Source: Chloroflexota bacterium (GTDB taxonomy: Bacteria > Chloroflexota > Limnocylindria > P2-11E). From it: a stretch of DNA of 64,000 bases. The notes below the pieces were generated by a model. It had not been told where the DNA came from. It saw nothing but the letters and a program-made list of their open reading frames with translations, and did no database searches. Shown piece by piece: positions 1-8,348 of this stretch; position 1 is the first letter of the stretch, and the number at the start of each line of letters is the position of its first letter. Location of the stretch: the NCBI GenBank assembly GCA_027310565.1, contig DAIDAP010000011.1, positions 32,044 to 96,043 on the forward strand, written 5' to 3'. The translations under genes and the position numbers were made by a program.

Positions 1-2441
1 TCGATCGCCAGCTCCAGAGCACGATGCGCCAGTTCGAGCAGACGCTCGGGGTGGTGGAGAACATCGACACCACGTCACGCCAGCTCAAGGAGGCGCTGGA
101 GGCGGGGAAGACGATCATCGTCACCACCCTCCAGAAGTTCCCGGTGATCGCGCGTGAGATCGGGGAGCTTCCGGGGAAGCGCTTCGCGGTGATCGTCGAC
201 GAGGCGCACTCCTCGCAGTCCGGCGAGAGCACGAAGAGCCTGAAGGCCGTCTTCGCGGCGCGATCGCTCGCGGAGGCCGAGGCGCAGGAGGCCGGCGCGC
301 AGTCGCCGGAGGAGGAGCTCGAGGACGCCGTCCTCGCGGAGATGGAGAAGCGCGGCTGGCTGCCGAACCTGTCGACGTTCGCCTTCACCGCGACGCCGAA
401 GTCGAAGACGCTGGAGCTCTTCGGCACGAAGCGGGCGGATGGGAGCTTCGGCCCGTTCCAATTGTACTCGATGCGCCAGGCGATCGAGGAGGGCTTCATC
501 CTCGACGTGCTCGCGACCTACACGACGTACGCGACCTACTGGCGGCTCCTCAAGAAGATCGAGGACGATCCCCGCTACGACAAGAGGAAGGCCGAGCGGC
601 TGCTCCGGTCGTTCGTTGATCTGCACCCGCACGCGATCAACGAGAAGGTGCGGATCATGGTCGAGCACTTCGCCGCGCAGGTGCAGGGCGAGATCGGCGG
701 CAGGGCGAAGGCGATGGTGGTCACGCGCTCCCGGCTCCACGCGGTGCGCTTCAAGCTCGCGATGGATGCGTATCTGAAAGAGCACGGGTACCCCTTCGGC
801 ACGCTCGTGGCGTTCTCCGGCACGGTTCGCGACGGCGGCCGTTCCTACACCGAGAGCGGGATGAACTCGCTCGGGCGGAGCGGGACGATCGGCGAGAGCC
901 AGACGGCGCGCGAGTTCGCCAAGCCCGAGTACCGCCTTCTCATCGTGGCGAACAAGTTCCAGACCGGCTTCGACCAGCCGCTCCTCCACACCATGTACGT
1001 CGACAAGAAGCTCGGCGGCGTGAACGCCGTGCAGACGCTGTCACGCCTCGATCGCATCCATCCCGAGAAGAAGGGCACGGCGGTGCTGGACTTCGCGAAC
1101 GGCGCGGACGAGATCGGGGCGGCGTTCGAGCCGTACTACGACACGACGATCCTCTCGGAAGGGACTGACCCGAATCTCCTCTACGAGGTGCAGGGCCGGC
1201 TGGCCGCCTTCCCGGTGTACGCGGAGGCCGACCTCACCGCGTTCGCGAGCATCTATTTCGACCCCAAGGCGACGCAGGACCGCGTCTACGTGGCGCTCGC
1301 GCCGGCGGTCGAGCGGTTCCGTGCGCTCACTCCGGACGAGCAGGCCGATTTCCGCGGCGAGCTCGCCGACTACGTCCGCCTGTACGCCTTCCTCTCGCAG
1401 ATCCTGACCTTCGCCGACGCCGACCTCGAGAAGCTCTACGCCTTCGCGCGGCACCTGCGGCGGGTCCTCCCGTCGGACCGCGCCGACCTGCCGCGGGAGG
1501 TGCAGCAGAACATCGACATGGAGTCCTATCGGATCCAGCAGACCGGTGCCGGCGCGATCACCCTCACGCGTCGCGCGGGCGCATTGACACCCGCGGGCAC
1601 GAAGGCCGCGCGCGGGGCGGAGGCCGAGGAGCTGGAGGCGCTGTCCCGGATCATCGCCGAGCTCAACGAGCGCTTCGGCCTCGATCTCGGACCGGAGCAC
1701 CGGGTGACCCTCGGCCAGATGCTCGAGCGCCTCGACGCCGACGCGGGGCTCGATGCAAGCGCGCGCGCGAACACGCGCGAGAACGTGCGCCTGACCTTCG
1801 ACGAGAAGGTCGAGCAGGTGATCCAGGACATCGTCGACTCGAACTTCGAGCTGTACAAGCGCATCACCGACGATCGCGCGTTCGGCGACGCCCTCAAGAA
1901 CTTCCTCTTCGATCAGTACCTCCGCGCGCACCGGCAGGCCGAGGAGCTCATCAAGCGAGGCGAGTCCAAGACGCTCGAGTTCAAGTCGACTTTGCGATGG
2001 GACCTGAAGGCGGATCGCCAGGACGACCGGGGCGTCACGCATGCCGTCCTGAAGACCGTCGCCGCGTTCCTCAACACCGAGGGCGGCGACCTGCTCCTCG
2101 GCGTGGCCGACGATGGAGCGGTGGCCGGCATCGAGCGGGACGGGCTGGAGAGCGACGACAAGTTCATGCGCCACCTCGCGCAGGTCGTGCGCAACGGCCT
2201 CGGGGATCGGGCGAGTACGTGCATCGATCCGCGGATCCAGATCGTCGAGGGGAAGACGGTCTGCGTCGTGAGCTGCCGGCGCAGCCCCGAGCCGGTGTTC
2301 CTCAAGTGGAAGGGCTTGGAGGCGAGCCCTGAGGGCGACTTCTATGTCCGGAGCGGCCCCAGCTCTGTGAAGCTACCACCCGAGAGCGCAATGGAGTTCA
2401 TCCAGACTCGCTTCGAGAGGTCTGGACGAGCGGCTCGGTGA
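1..2441 (+). CDS. hsdR: Type I restriction enzyme R subunit (5'-truncated) with C-terminal AlbA_2/Schlafen-type domain
   Basis: The frame is open from base 3, so the gene starts before the window and the N-terminal nuclease domain and Walker A are not seen. What remains is the SF2 translocase: DEAH box VIVDEAHSSQSG near base 190, motif III FTATPK near 385, motif VI QTLSRLDRIHP near 1035, then the helical HsdR C-terminal region (about 1640-1940). The last ~150 residues (from about base 1955) are a separate module with LEFKSTLRW and NTEGGDLLLGV, typical of AlbA_2/Schlafen-like nucleic-acid-binding domains. HsdR drives ATP-dependent DNA translocation and cleavage with HsdM and HsdS, which are not in the window and may lie upstream. 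The added C-terminal domain is unusual for HsdR. Confidence 0.9.
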   Translation, partial: DRQLQSTMRQFEQTLGVVENIDTTSRQLKEALEAGKTIIVTTLQKFPVIAREIGELPGKRFAVIVDEAHSSQSGESTKSLKAVFAARSLAEAEAQEAGAQSPEEELEDAVLAEMEKRGWLPNLSTFAFTATPKSKTLELFGTKRADGSFGPFQLYSMRQAIEEGFILDVLATYTTYATYWRLLKKIEDDPRYDKRKAERLLRSFVDLHPHAINEKVRIMVEHFAAQVQGEIGGRAKAMVVTRSRLHAVRFKLAMDAYLKEHGYPFGTLVAFSGTVRDGGRSYTESGMNSLGRSGTIGESQTAREFAKPEYRLLIVANKFQTGFDQPLLHTMYVDKKLGGVNAVQTLSRLDRIHPEKKGTAVLDFANGADEIGAAFEPYYDTTILSEGTDPNLLYEVQGRLAAFPVYAEADLTAFASIYFDPKATQDRVYVALAPAVERFRALTPDEQADFRGELADYVRLYAFLSQILTFADADLEKLYAFARHLRRVLPSDRADLPREVQQNIDMESYRIQQTGAGAITLTRRAGALTPAGTKAARGAEAEELEALSRIIAELNERFGLDLGPEHRVTLGQMLERLDADAGLDASARANTRENVRLTFDEKVEQVIQDIVDSNFELYKRITDDRAFGDALKNFLFDQYLRAHRQAEELIKRGESKTLEFKSTLRWDLKADRQDDRGVTHAVLKTVAAFLNTEGGDLLLGVADDGAVAGIERDGLESDDKFMRHLAQVVRNGLGDRASTCIDPRIQIVEGKTVCVVSCRRSPEPVFLKWKGLEASPEGDFYVRSGPSSVKLPPESAMEFIQTRFERSGRAAR

Positions 2442-2604
2442 GCAGGGCTACATCGTCCTCGGTCTCGGCGACGCCGGCGACCGGCGGTCCCGGGACGAGG
2501 TAGGCGCAAGGACCGGCCCGACCGCCTCGCACCAGCGCCGGCACCCGAGGTGCGCCGCTGGAACGTCGCGTGCAAGCGAGCGGGGTATCGTGACCCCAGA
2601 GCCG

Positions 2605-3693
2605 ATGGCCACCCTGCTCTACGGCGCGTCCGCCGTGCTCGCGTTCCTGCTCGCCCTCGCGATCACGCCGCTCGTCGCGCGGCTTGCCGAGCGCTTCGGG
2701 CTGATGGACGTCCCGGGCGGCCGCCGGAACCACCCCCGGCCGATCGCGCGACCCGGCGGGCTCGCGATCGCGATCGCGTTCGGGCTCACCATCCTCGCGT
2801 TCTGGGCCGTCGACCGCCTCGCCGGCTATCCGTTCCTCATCCCGGCCGAGGTGCGCTCGCCGCGCTTCACGCTCACCGCGCTGGCCGCGCTCCTCGGCAT
2901 GGGCCTCGGCTTCGTCGACGACGCGTTCGAGCTGCGCGCCCGCTGGCAACTCCTGGGACTGTCGGTCATCGCGGCGATCATCGTCGCGGCGGGCATCCGC
3001 ATCGACTTCGTCGACGACCCCTTCGGCAGCGGCGTCATCGACCTCGCCCTGCCGGTCGCCGTCGCGTTCACGTTCTTCTGGATCGTCGGCATGAACGTCG
3101 CGCTGAACTTCATCGACGGGCTCGATGGCCTCGCGGCGGGGGTCTCTGCGATCGCCGCGGCCACCCTCGGCGCGATCGCGCTGCTGCCGCAGGTGAGCGA
3201 GCCCTTCGTCGCGTGGATGGCGTTCTCGCTCGCCGGCGCGATCGCCGGGTTCCTGCTGCTGAACTTCCACCCGGCGCGCGTCTTCATGGGCACGAGCGGC
3301 GTCGTCTTCGTCGGGACGATGCTCGCGGTCCTCTCGATCTTCGGCACCGCGAAGGTCGCCGCGGCGCTCCTGGTGCTCGGCGTGCCGATCATCGACACCT
3401 TCTACGTGCTCGTCCGCCGCCTGCTGCAGGGACAGGCCCCGTTCGCGCCGGACCGCGGACATCTCCACCACCGGCTCCTCGACATCGGGCTCTCGCATCC
3501 GCAGGCGGTCCTGCTCATCTACGCGATGACGCTCGCGCTCGGCGCGGTCGCGTTCTGGTCGAGCGAGCGCATCCAGGCGCTCGTCTTCATCGCGGTGGTC
3601 CTGGTCTTCGGCGTCCTCGCCCTGATCTTCACACAGCGCGCGCCGAAGGCCGAGGACCTCGATCCCGCTCTGTACGCGGAGGAGGGCGACTGA
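2605..3693 (+). CDS. Undecaprenyl-phosphate sugar-1-phosphate transferase (WecA/TagO/MraY family)
   Basis: Multi-pass membrane protein of 362 aa that probably moves an N-acetylhexosamine-1-phosphate from a UDP-sugar onto undecaprenyl phosphate, the first step of a lipid-linked glycan. The family signatures are in order: MDVPGGRRNHPRPIARPGG near residue 35, the Asp pair in DDAFELR (base ~2914), NFIDGLDGLAAG (~3106), NFHPARVFMGTSG (~3265) and the His-rich loop GHLHHRLLDIG (~3466). ATG 2605 gives the usual short N-terminus; GTG 2590 is an alternative. A TATCGT hexamer at 2586-2591 could be the -10 of a short-leader promoter. It is not in a cell-division cluster, so a polymer-initiating WecA/TagO role is more likely than MraY. 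The DUF72 gene overlaps its stop. Confidence 0.85.
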   Translation: MATLLYGASAVLAFLLALAITPLVARLAERFGLMDVPGGRRNHPRPIARPGGLAIAIAFGLTILAFWAVDRLAGYPFLIPAEVRSPRFTLTALAALLGMGLGFVDDAFELRARWQLLGLSVIAAIIVAAGIRIDFVDDPFGSGVIDLALPVAVAFTFFWIVGMNVALNFIDGLDGLAAGVSAIAAATLGAIALLPQVSEPFVAWMAFSLAGAIAGFLLLNFHPARVFMGTSGVVFVGTMLAVLSIFGTAKVAAALLVLGVPIIDTFYVLVRRLLQGQAPFAPDRGHLHHRLLDIGLSHPQAVLLIYAMTLALGAVAFWSSERIQALVFIAVVLVFGVLALIFTQRAPKAEDLDPALYAEEGD

Positions 3694-4598
3694 GCGCGAA
3701 GGTCCTGGTCGGGACCTGCTCGTGGACGGATCCGACGCTCCTCGAGTCCGGCTGGTATCCGCCGGAGGTCGCGAAGAAGGCCGACGAGCGCCTGCGCTAC
3801 TACGCCGAGCGTTTCCCGATCGTCGAGAACGACGCGGCCTACTACGCCATCCCCGACCAGAAGCAGGCGAAGCTGTGGGCCGAGCGGACGCCCGAGGGAT
3901 TCACGATGAGCTTCAAGGCGTTCGGCACGATCACGACCCACCCGACCGACCCGAAGCGCCTGCCGAAGGAGCTCCGCGAAGCGCTCCCCAAGGACGTGCT
4001 CGCGAAGCGGCGCGTGTACCCGAAGGACCTGCCGGACGACGTGCTGAGGGAGATCCACGCGCGGTACTGGGTCGGACTTGAGCCGATGCGCAGGGCCGGC
4101 AAGCTCGGCGCGATCCTCCTCCAGTACCCGGAGTGGTTCCCGATCGGCTCGAAGAACAAGGGCGAGATCCTGCGCGCGCGCGAGCTGCTCCCCGACGACC
4201 GCGTCGCGGTCGAGTTCCGCAACCACACCTGGATGGAGGAGCGCAACCGCGCCGAGACGCTCGCGTTCCTGCGCGAGCACGGCCTCACCTACGTCTCGGT
4301 CGACGAGCCGCAGGGCTTCCCCTCGTCGATCCCGCCGGTCGCCGAGGTGACCGCGGCGCTCGCCGTCGTCCGCTTCCACGGACGCAACGCGGAGAGCTGG
4401 AAGAAGCCCGGGCTCACGGCGGCGGAGCGTTTCGACTACCTGTACGCGAAGCCCGAGCTGGTGGAGTGGCTGCCGAAGATCCGCAGGCTGGAGGAGGAGG
4501 CCGACGAGGTGCACCTCCTCATGAACAACTGCTACGGCGACAAGGCCGTGCGCAACGCCGCCGACCTCGGGGCGCTCCTCGCCGCGAGAGGGACCTAA
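3690..4598 (+). CDS. DUF72 (YecE-like) TIM-barrel protein, probable CTG start
   Basis: A 302-aa DUF72 protein of unknown biochemical function. The family N-terminus VLVGTCSWTDPTLLESGWYP follows directly on the start region, and the central FSFK-type strand (MSFKAFGTITTHP) and the C-terminal VVRFHGRN and LMNNCYGDKAVRNA segments are present. No ATG, GTG or TTG lies at the N-terminus in this frame. The best start is CTG 3690, which overlaps the preceding TGA as CTGA and sits a few bases behind a strong GGAGGAGGG ribosome-binding sequence. The S9 peptidase gene starts one base after its stop, so the three genes look like one transcript. Confidence 0.85.
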   Translation: MSAKVLVGTCSWTDPTLLESGWYPPEVAKKADERLRYYAERFPIVENDAAYYAIPDQKQAKLWAERTPEGFTMSFKAFGTITTHPTDPKRLPKELREALPKDVLAKRRVYPKDLPDDVLREIHARYWVGLEPMRRAGKLGAILLQYPEWFPIGSKNKGEILRARELLPDDRVAVEFRNHTWMEERNRAETLAFLREHGLTYVSVDEPQGFPSSIPPVAEVTAALAVVRFHGRNAESWKKPGLTAAERFDYLYAKPELVEWLPKIRRLEEEADEVHLLMNNCYGDKAVRNAADLGALLAARGT

Positions 4599-4599
4599 G

Positions 4600-6444
4600 A
4601 TGCCGAACACGCCGCACCGCCCGCTCTCCGACTTCCATCCGCGCGAGCGTGTCGCCATCGTCCCGCACACGACGCGGCGCTTCGCCTGCCGCGCGTCCAT
4701 CGCCATCGCGCCAGACGGACACGCGGTCGCCGTCGTGAGCGACCGCGGCGCCGGCACGTACGAGGCCTGGGTCGTCCACGCCGCCGGCGGCATGCCCGAG
4801 CGCGCGATCGGCATCGAGGACCACGCCGTCCGCAGCCTGTGCTGGAGCGCGTCCGGCGAGCTCATCGCCGCGGCGGACCGCGGTGGCACCGAGCTGCACC
4901 AGCTCTACGTCCGCCACCCCGACGGCCCGCTCCTGCCGGTGTCGGTCGATCCCGCCGGGAGGGTGCAGCGCCTGCTCTCGTGGAACGCGGCTTCTCCGGA
5001 CGGCCGGCGCGTCGCCTTCTCGAGCAACGCGCGCGCCGCGACGGACATGGACGTCGTGATCGGCGATCTCGCGACACGCACCGAGCGCCCGCTCCTCACC
5101 GCGCCGGCGTGGCACGTCGTCGGCGGCTGGTCGCCCGACGGCGCGCGCCTGCTCGTCATGCGCGCTCTCGACAACACCACGCAGGACCTCCTTGTCGTCG
5201 ATCCGGACAGCGGTGACGCGCGGGAGATCACGCGTCACGCCGAAGACGTCTCGCACGTCCCGGCGGGGTGGCTCGCCGACGGGCGCGTCGTCGAGATCAC
5301 CGACATCGACGACGAGCACCTCTGGCTCGCCGCGCTGGACCCCGAGACCGGCGCCCGTGAGTCGATCGACCGCGGTCGATGGGACGTGGAGCTCGCGGTC
5401 TCTTCGGGCGACGGCCGCGTGCAGGCGTGGTCGGTGAACGAGGACGGCTACTCGAAGCTGCGCTGGCGTGTCGACGGCGGGCCCATCCGCGAGCGCGACC
5501 TGCACGGCGTCTGCGAGAACGTCGTCGCCAGCCACGACGGGTCGCGTCTGGCGTACCTGCGCATCGCCGCGACGGAGGCCTGGCAGGTGTGGACGCTGGA
5601 CACCGCGACCGGTGAGGCGCGCATCGAGCTGGCGTCGTCGTACACCGTGCCGAGCGGCGAGCTCGTGGCCCCCGAGTCGATCCGCATCCCGGGCCGCGAC
5701 GGCGACATCCCGTGCTTCGTGTACCGGCCGAAGCGCGCGCGACCGCCGTACCCCGCGGTCCTGTACCCGCACGGCGGGCCGGAAGGGCAGTCGCGCCCGG
5801 CGTTCTCCCCGCATCTGTCGCACCTCGCCGCGCTCGTCGACCGCGGCATCGCGCTGGTGGTCCCGAACATCCACGGCTCGACCGGATACGGGCGCGCGTG
5901 GCAGGCCGCCATCCACCGGGACTGGGGCGGCATCGACCTGCGGGACCTGCGCGCCGTCACGGCGTGGATGCGGGAGCAGACGGACTTCGACCGGACGCGG
6001 CTCGCCGTCTACGGGGGCTCGTACGGCGGTTTCGCGACGCTCCTCTGCGTGACGCAGCTCCCCGAGGTCTGGCGCTGCGCGGTGGACGTGTTCGGCGTCG
6101 CGAACCTCGTGACGATGCTCGAGAACGCGCAGCCGAGCTGGCGGCGCTTCCTCGCGCGCTGGATCGGGGAGCTCCCGCGCGACCGCGAGAAGCTCGTGGA
6201 GCGGTCGCCGATCACGCACATCGAGAGCGTGCGCTGCCCGATGCTCATCCTCCAGGGCAGCAACGATCCGCGCGTGCCCCAGGAGGAGTCGGACCAGGTC
6301 GTCGAGCGGCTGCGGTCGCTCGGGCGCCGCGTGGAGTACGTCGTCTACCCGGACGAGGGCCACGGCTTCACCAAGCGCGCGAACGCCGAGGACGCCTACG
6401 GACGCGTGGTCGACTTCCTCACGCGGGAGCTGCTCGCCGGATGA
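4600..6444 (+). CDS. S9-family prolyl-oligopeptidase-like serine peptidase
   Basis: A 614-aa cytoplasmic-looking protein (no signal peptide) with an N-terminal TolB-like beta-propeller (about residues 25-340; repeated SPDG and ASHDG strands) and a C-terminal alpha/beta-hydrolase domain. The catalytic triad is visible: Ser474 in YGGSYGG, Asp556 in NDPRVP and His588 in GHGF. The oxyanion segment YPHGGPEGQSRP precedes it. Such enzymes cleave oligopeptides, often with acyl-aminoacyl or dipeptidyl specificity; the substrate cannot be assigned here. It follows the DUF72 gene after one base and is co-transcribed with it. Confidence 0.9.
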   Translation: MPNTPHRPLSDFHPRERVAIVPHTTRRFACRASIAIAPDGHAVAVVSDRGAGTYEAWVVHAAGGMPERAIGIEDHAVRSLCWSASGELIAAADRGGTELHQLYVRHPDGPLLPVSVDPAGRVQRLLSWNAASPDGRRVAFSSNARAATDMDVVIGDLATRTERPLLTAPAWHVVGGWSPDGARLLVMRALDNTTQDLLVVDPDSGDAREITRHAEDVSHVPAGWLADGRVVEITDIDDEHLWLAALDPETGARESIDRGRWDVELAVSSGDGRVQAWSVNEDGYSKLRWRVDGGPIRERDLHGVCENVVASHDGSRLAYLRIAATEAWQVWTLDTATGEARIELASSYTVPSGELVAPESIRIPGRDGDIPCFVYRPKRARPPYPAVLYPHGGPEGQSRPAFSPHLSHLAALVDRGIALVVPNIHGSTGYGRAWQAAIHRDWGGIDLRDLRAVTAWMREQTDFDRTRLAVYGGSYGGFATLLCVTQLPEVWRCAVDVFGVANLVTMLENAQPSWRRFLARWIGELPRDREKLVERSPITHIESVRCPMLILQGSNDPRVPQEESDQVVERLRSLGRRVEYVVYPDEGHGFTKRANAEDAYGRVVDFLTRELLAG

Positions 6445-6454
6445 GGCCTCGCCT

Positions 6455-6991
6455 CTAGCGGGCGATCCGCGCGAGCCCGCGCCACATGTCGATCGGCCCG
6501 TTCGGGCTCCCGCCGCCGAGCCCGTGGCCGCCGAGCGTGAGCGCGATCTCGCCGCAGTGGTACGCGTCGTGGGTGACCAGACGCCAGAGCACCGACTGGC
6601 GCGTGTGCATCTGCACCTCGTCGCCGCGCACGCGCGGCGCCTCGTCGGCGAGCATCCCCGGTGTCCAGGTCTCGAGGCACCGGGCGACGATGCGCCACGA
6701 CGAATCGAGCGCGCGCACGAGCTCGTCGGCGCGGCGCGGGTGCGCGAGGTCGTCCTCCCAGCCCGTCTGCGGATCGGTGAACGGCGTCGTCTCGAGGCCC
6801 GGCTCCTTGAAGACGTGGCAGAGCCAGTACACCCGCGCGCCCGCGATGTGCGACGCGCTCGCCCAGATCGGCCAGGCCGCCGAGCCGACCGGGAGGCCGA
6901 GCTGCTGCGGCGTGAGCGGCGCGAGCGCACCGGCGAGGCGCTCGTTCAGCAGCGCCCAGCCGTCATAGAAGGGAGCGAGGCCGGCTGACAG
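6455..6991 (-). CDS. DinB-like four-helix protein, probable leaderless CTG start
   Basis: Reads as a complete DinB-like (DUF664/mycothiol-maleylpyruvate-isomerase-like) protein of about 178 aa: FYDGWALLNERL and a first metal His in SASHIAGARVYW, then LVTHDAYHCGEI with the paired histidines. These proteins form metal-binding four-helix bundles, often thiol-dependent transferases; the substrate is unknown. The homologous N-terminus extends well upstream of the first GTG (6832). The only plausible start is CTG 6991, since an in-frame TAG lies 9 bases upstream. A TAGGAT hexamer (6998-7003) ends six bases before the CTG, the leaderless arrangement seen repeatedly in this window. Confidence 0.75.
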   Translation of the reverse strand: MSAGLAPFYDGWALLNERLAGALAPLTPQQLGLPVGSAAWPIWASASHIAGARVYWLCHVFKEPGLETTPFTDPQTGWEDDLAHPRRADELVRALDSSWRIVARCLETWTPGMLADEAPRVRGDEVQMHTRQSVLWRLVTHDAYHCGEIALTLGGHGLGGGSPNGPIDMWRGLARIAR

Positions 6992-6997
6992 ACCCCG

Positions 6998-7003
6998 ATC
7001 CTA
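6998..7003 (-). promoter_or_regulatory. -10 box TAGGAT of a leaderless promoter (DinB-like gene)
   Basis: TAGGAT on the minus strand overlaps the TAG stop of the Hint lipoprotein gene and leaves six bases before the CTG start at 6991. Supports both the CTG start and leaderless initiation. No clear -35. Confidence 0.5.
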
Positions 7004-7906
7004 CCGCCCGTCGCGCAGCGTCGAGCCGAGCAGGACCCCGTTCGCCCAGTAGGCTCCGCTCGGGCCGGCGGGGAGCACGTCGAACGTGGCACCTCCGTCG
7101 TACGGCACGCGCTCCGCGGCCACGACACGCGCACCGTCGAGCGCGTCACCGGCGCGCAGGTCCCCGACGCGCCGTCCGTCGGCGGTCGGGTGACCGGGAG
7201 AGGCGACCACGGACCGTCCGTCGTCGAGCGTGATGCGCACGACCTCGTGCTCCGGCGGGACCGGCGTGCTGCCGACCGCGACGAGCGGCGCCGCCACGCG
7301 CGCGCCCCGCTCGTCGGGCGTCCACACGACGTCGCCGACGCGCAGGTCCTCGACGGCGACCTCGCCCGACGGCGTCGCGATGCGGGTGCCGCGCGCGAGG
7401 CAGATGGGGCAGAGGAGCGGACCGGCGTCGGTCCGCTTCGTGACCGTGACGCTGCCGAAGAGATCGACGGTGCCCGCGACCCGCGTCCCGCTCTGCTTCG
7501 GCGACGCGCCGCCGGCGCGATAGTCGAACGACCACGTCCGCGCCGTCGAGGGCGTGAGTACGAGCGCCTCGAGCGCCTTCCATTCGCGGTAGACGGCGAG
7601 CTCGTCGGTGCCGACGCGGGCGGTGATCGCCGCGTACGTCGCGGCGTCGGCGCGGATCGCGCCGATCTTCGCGCGTGCGAGGTCGCGCTCGTCGTCGCGG
7701 GCGACCGGGTAGAAGTCGCGGTCGCAGAACTCGATGCGGCCGCCGGCGTCCATGACGCGGTACTTGAGCTCCGCCTGCGGCAGGGGCGAGGGTGCCGGGG
7801 TCGGGCTCGCGGCCGCGCCGCCGCAGGCGGCGACGAGGACGGCGGCCGCGACGAGCACGCGCACACCCGTGGAACGATGGCGGTCCGGTGCGGTTCCCAC
7901 GCTCAT
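7001..7906 (-). CDS. Lipoprotein with C-terminal Hint (Hedgehog/intein-type) autoprocessing domain
   Basis: A 301-aa protein with a lipoprotein signal peptide (VLVAAC, Cys28), a Pro/Ala linker, a ~120-aa domain I do not recognise, and from Cys169 a Hint domain running to the C-terminus. Hint block A is CLARGTRIATPSGE followed by VEDLRVGDVVW; block B is ASPGHPT; the end is GAYWANGVLLGS, the usual closing strand of bacterial Hint_2 domains. There is no C-extein, so, as in Hedgehog proteins, the domain may make an N-S acyl shift at Cys169 and release or modify the upstream lipoprotein part. ATG 7906 is preferred because a TACGAT -10 (7917-7922) lies upstream; ATG 7918 is the alternative. Divergent from the receiver gene at 7967. 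Confidence 0.8.
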   Translation of the reverse strand: MSVGTAPDRHRSTGVRVLVAAAVLVAACGGAAASPTPAPSPLPQAELKYRVMDAGGRIEFCDRDFYPVARDDERDLARAKIGAIRADAATYAAITARVGTDELAVYREWKALEALVLTPSTARTWSFDYRAGGASPKQSGTRVAGTVDLFGSVTVTKRTDAGPLLCPICLARGTRIATPSGEVAVEDLRVGDVVWTPDERGARVAAPLVAVGSTPVPPEHEVVRITLDDGRSVVASPGHPTADGRRVGDLRAGDALDGARVVAAERVPYDGGATFDVLPAGPSGAYWANGVLLGSTLRDGR

Positions 7907-7966
7907 CAGACGCCGCATCGTACGGCCGTTCTCCGGCCGGGTACGGCGCTTGCTCTGGCGCTCCCC

Positions 7967-8332
7967 ATGGCGGCACAGCGGTTCGGGCGCCCGGTGCTCG
8001 TGGTCGACGACGACGCGGACGTCCGCGACGCGGAAAGGCAGGCGCTCGCGGAGGACGGCTTCCGCGTCGTCGAGGCGCGCGACGGCGAGGAGGCGATGCG
8101 CGCGGTGCGGAACGATCCGCCGGCCGTCGTCGTGCTCGACGCGCGGATGCCCGGTGTCGACGGCCCGGCCTTCGCGCGGTCGCTGCGCGCGGCGCTGCGG
8201 CGCGTCCCGCTCGTCATCCTCACCGCCGGCGATCCCCGCCGCGAGGCCGATCGCTGCAACGCCGAGGCGTACCTGGCGAAGCCGTTCGACCCGCAGGAGC
8301 TGGTGCGGGTCGTGCGGCGCTTCGCGTCCTGA
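7967..8332 (+). CDS. Stand-alone receiver-domain response regulator (CheY-like)
   Basis: A 121-aa single receiver domain with every phosphorylation residue: the acidic cluster VVDDD (residues 12-16), phospho-acceptor Asp58 in VVLDARMPGVDG, the Thr in ILTAG and Lys105 in YLAKPF. There is no output domain, so it acts through protein contacts or as a phosphorelay shuttle. No kinase gene is adjacent. ATG 7967 gives the normal N-terminus. Divergent from the Hint lipoprotein gene, with the CorA-type gene 16 bases downstream. Confidence 0.9.
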   Translation: MAAQRFGRPVLVVDDDADVRDAERQALAEDGFRVVEARDGEEAMRAVRNDPPAVVVLDARMPGVDGPAFARSLRAALRRVPLVILTAGDPRREADRCNAEAYLAKPFDPQELVRVVRRFAS

Positions 8333-8336
8333 GTCG

Positions 8337-8342
8337 TATCCT
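8337..8342 (+). promoter_or_regulatory. -10 box TATCCT, leaderless promoter of the CorA-like gene
   Basis: TATCCT ends six bases before GTG 8349, and no ribosome-binding sequence is present. A recognisable -35 is missing. Confidence 0.55.
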
Positions 8343-8348
8343 CGCGGC

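Noticed and set aside
2550..3689. Long in-frame upstream extension of the DUF72 gene
   Set aside because: It is the +1 frame of the WecA/TagO-like gene, Arg/Pro-rich and without fold; DUF72 homology starts just after CTG 3690.
7001..7402. Intein inserted in a host protein
   Set aside because: No C-extein follows the Hint domain and the end lacks the His-Asn splicing pair, so it is a Hedgehog-type C-terminal processing domain.
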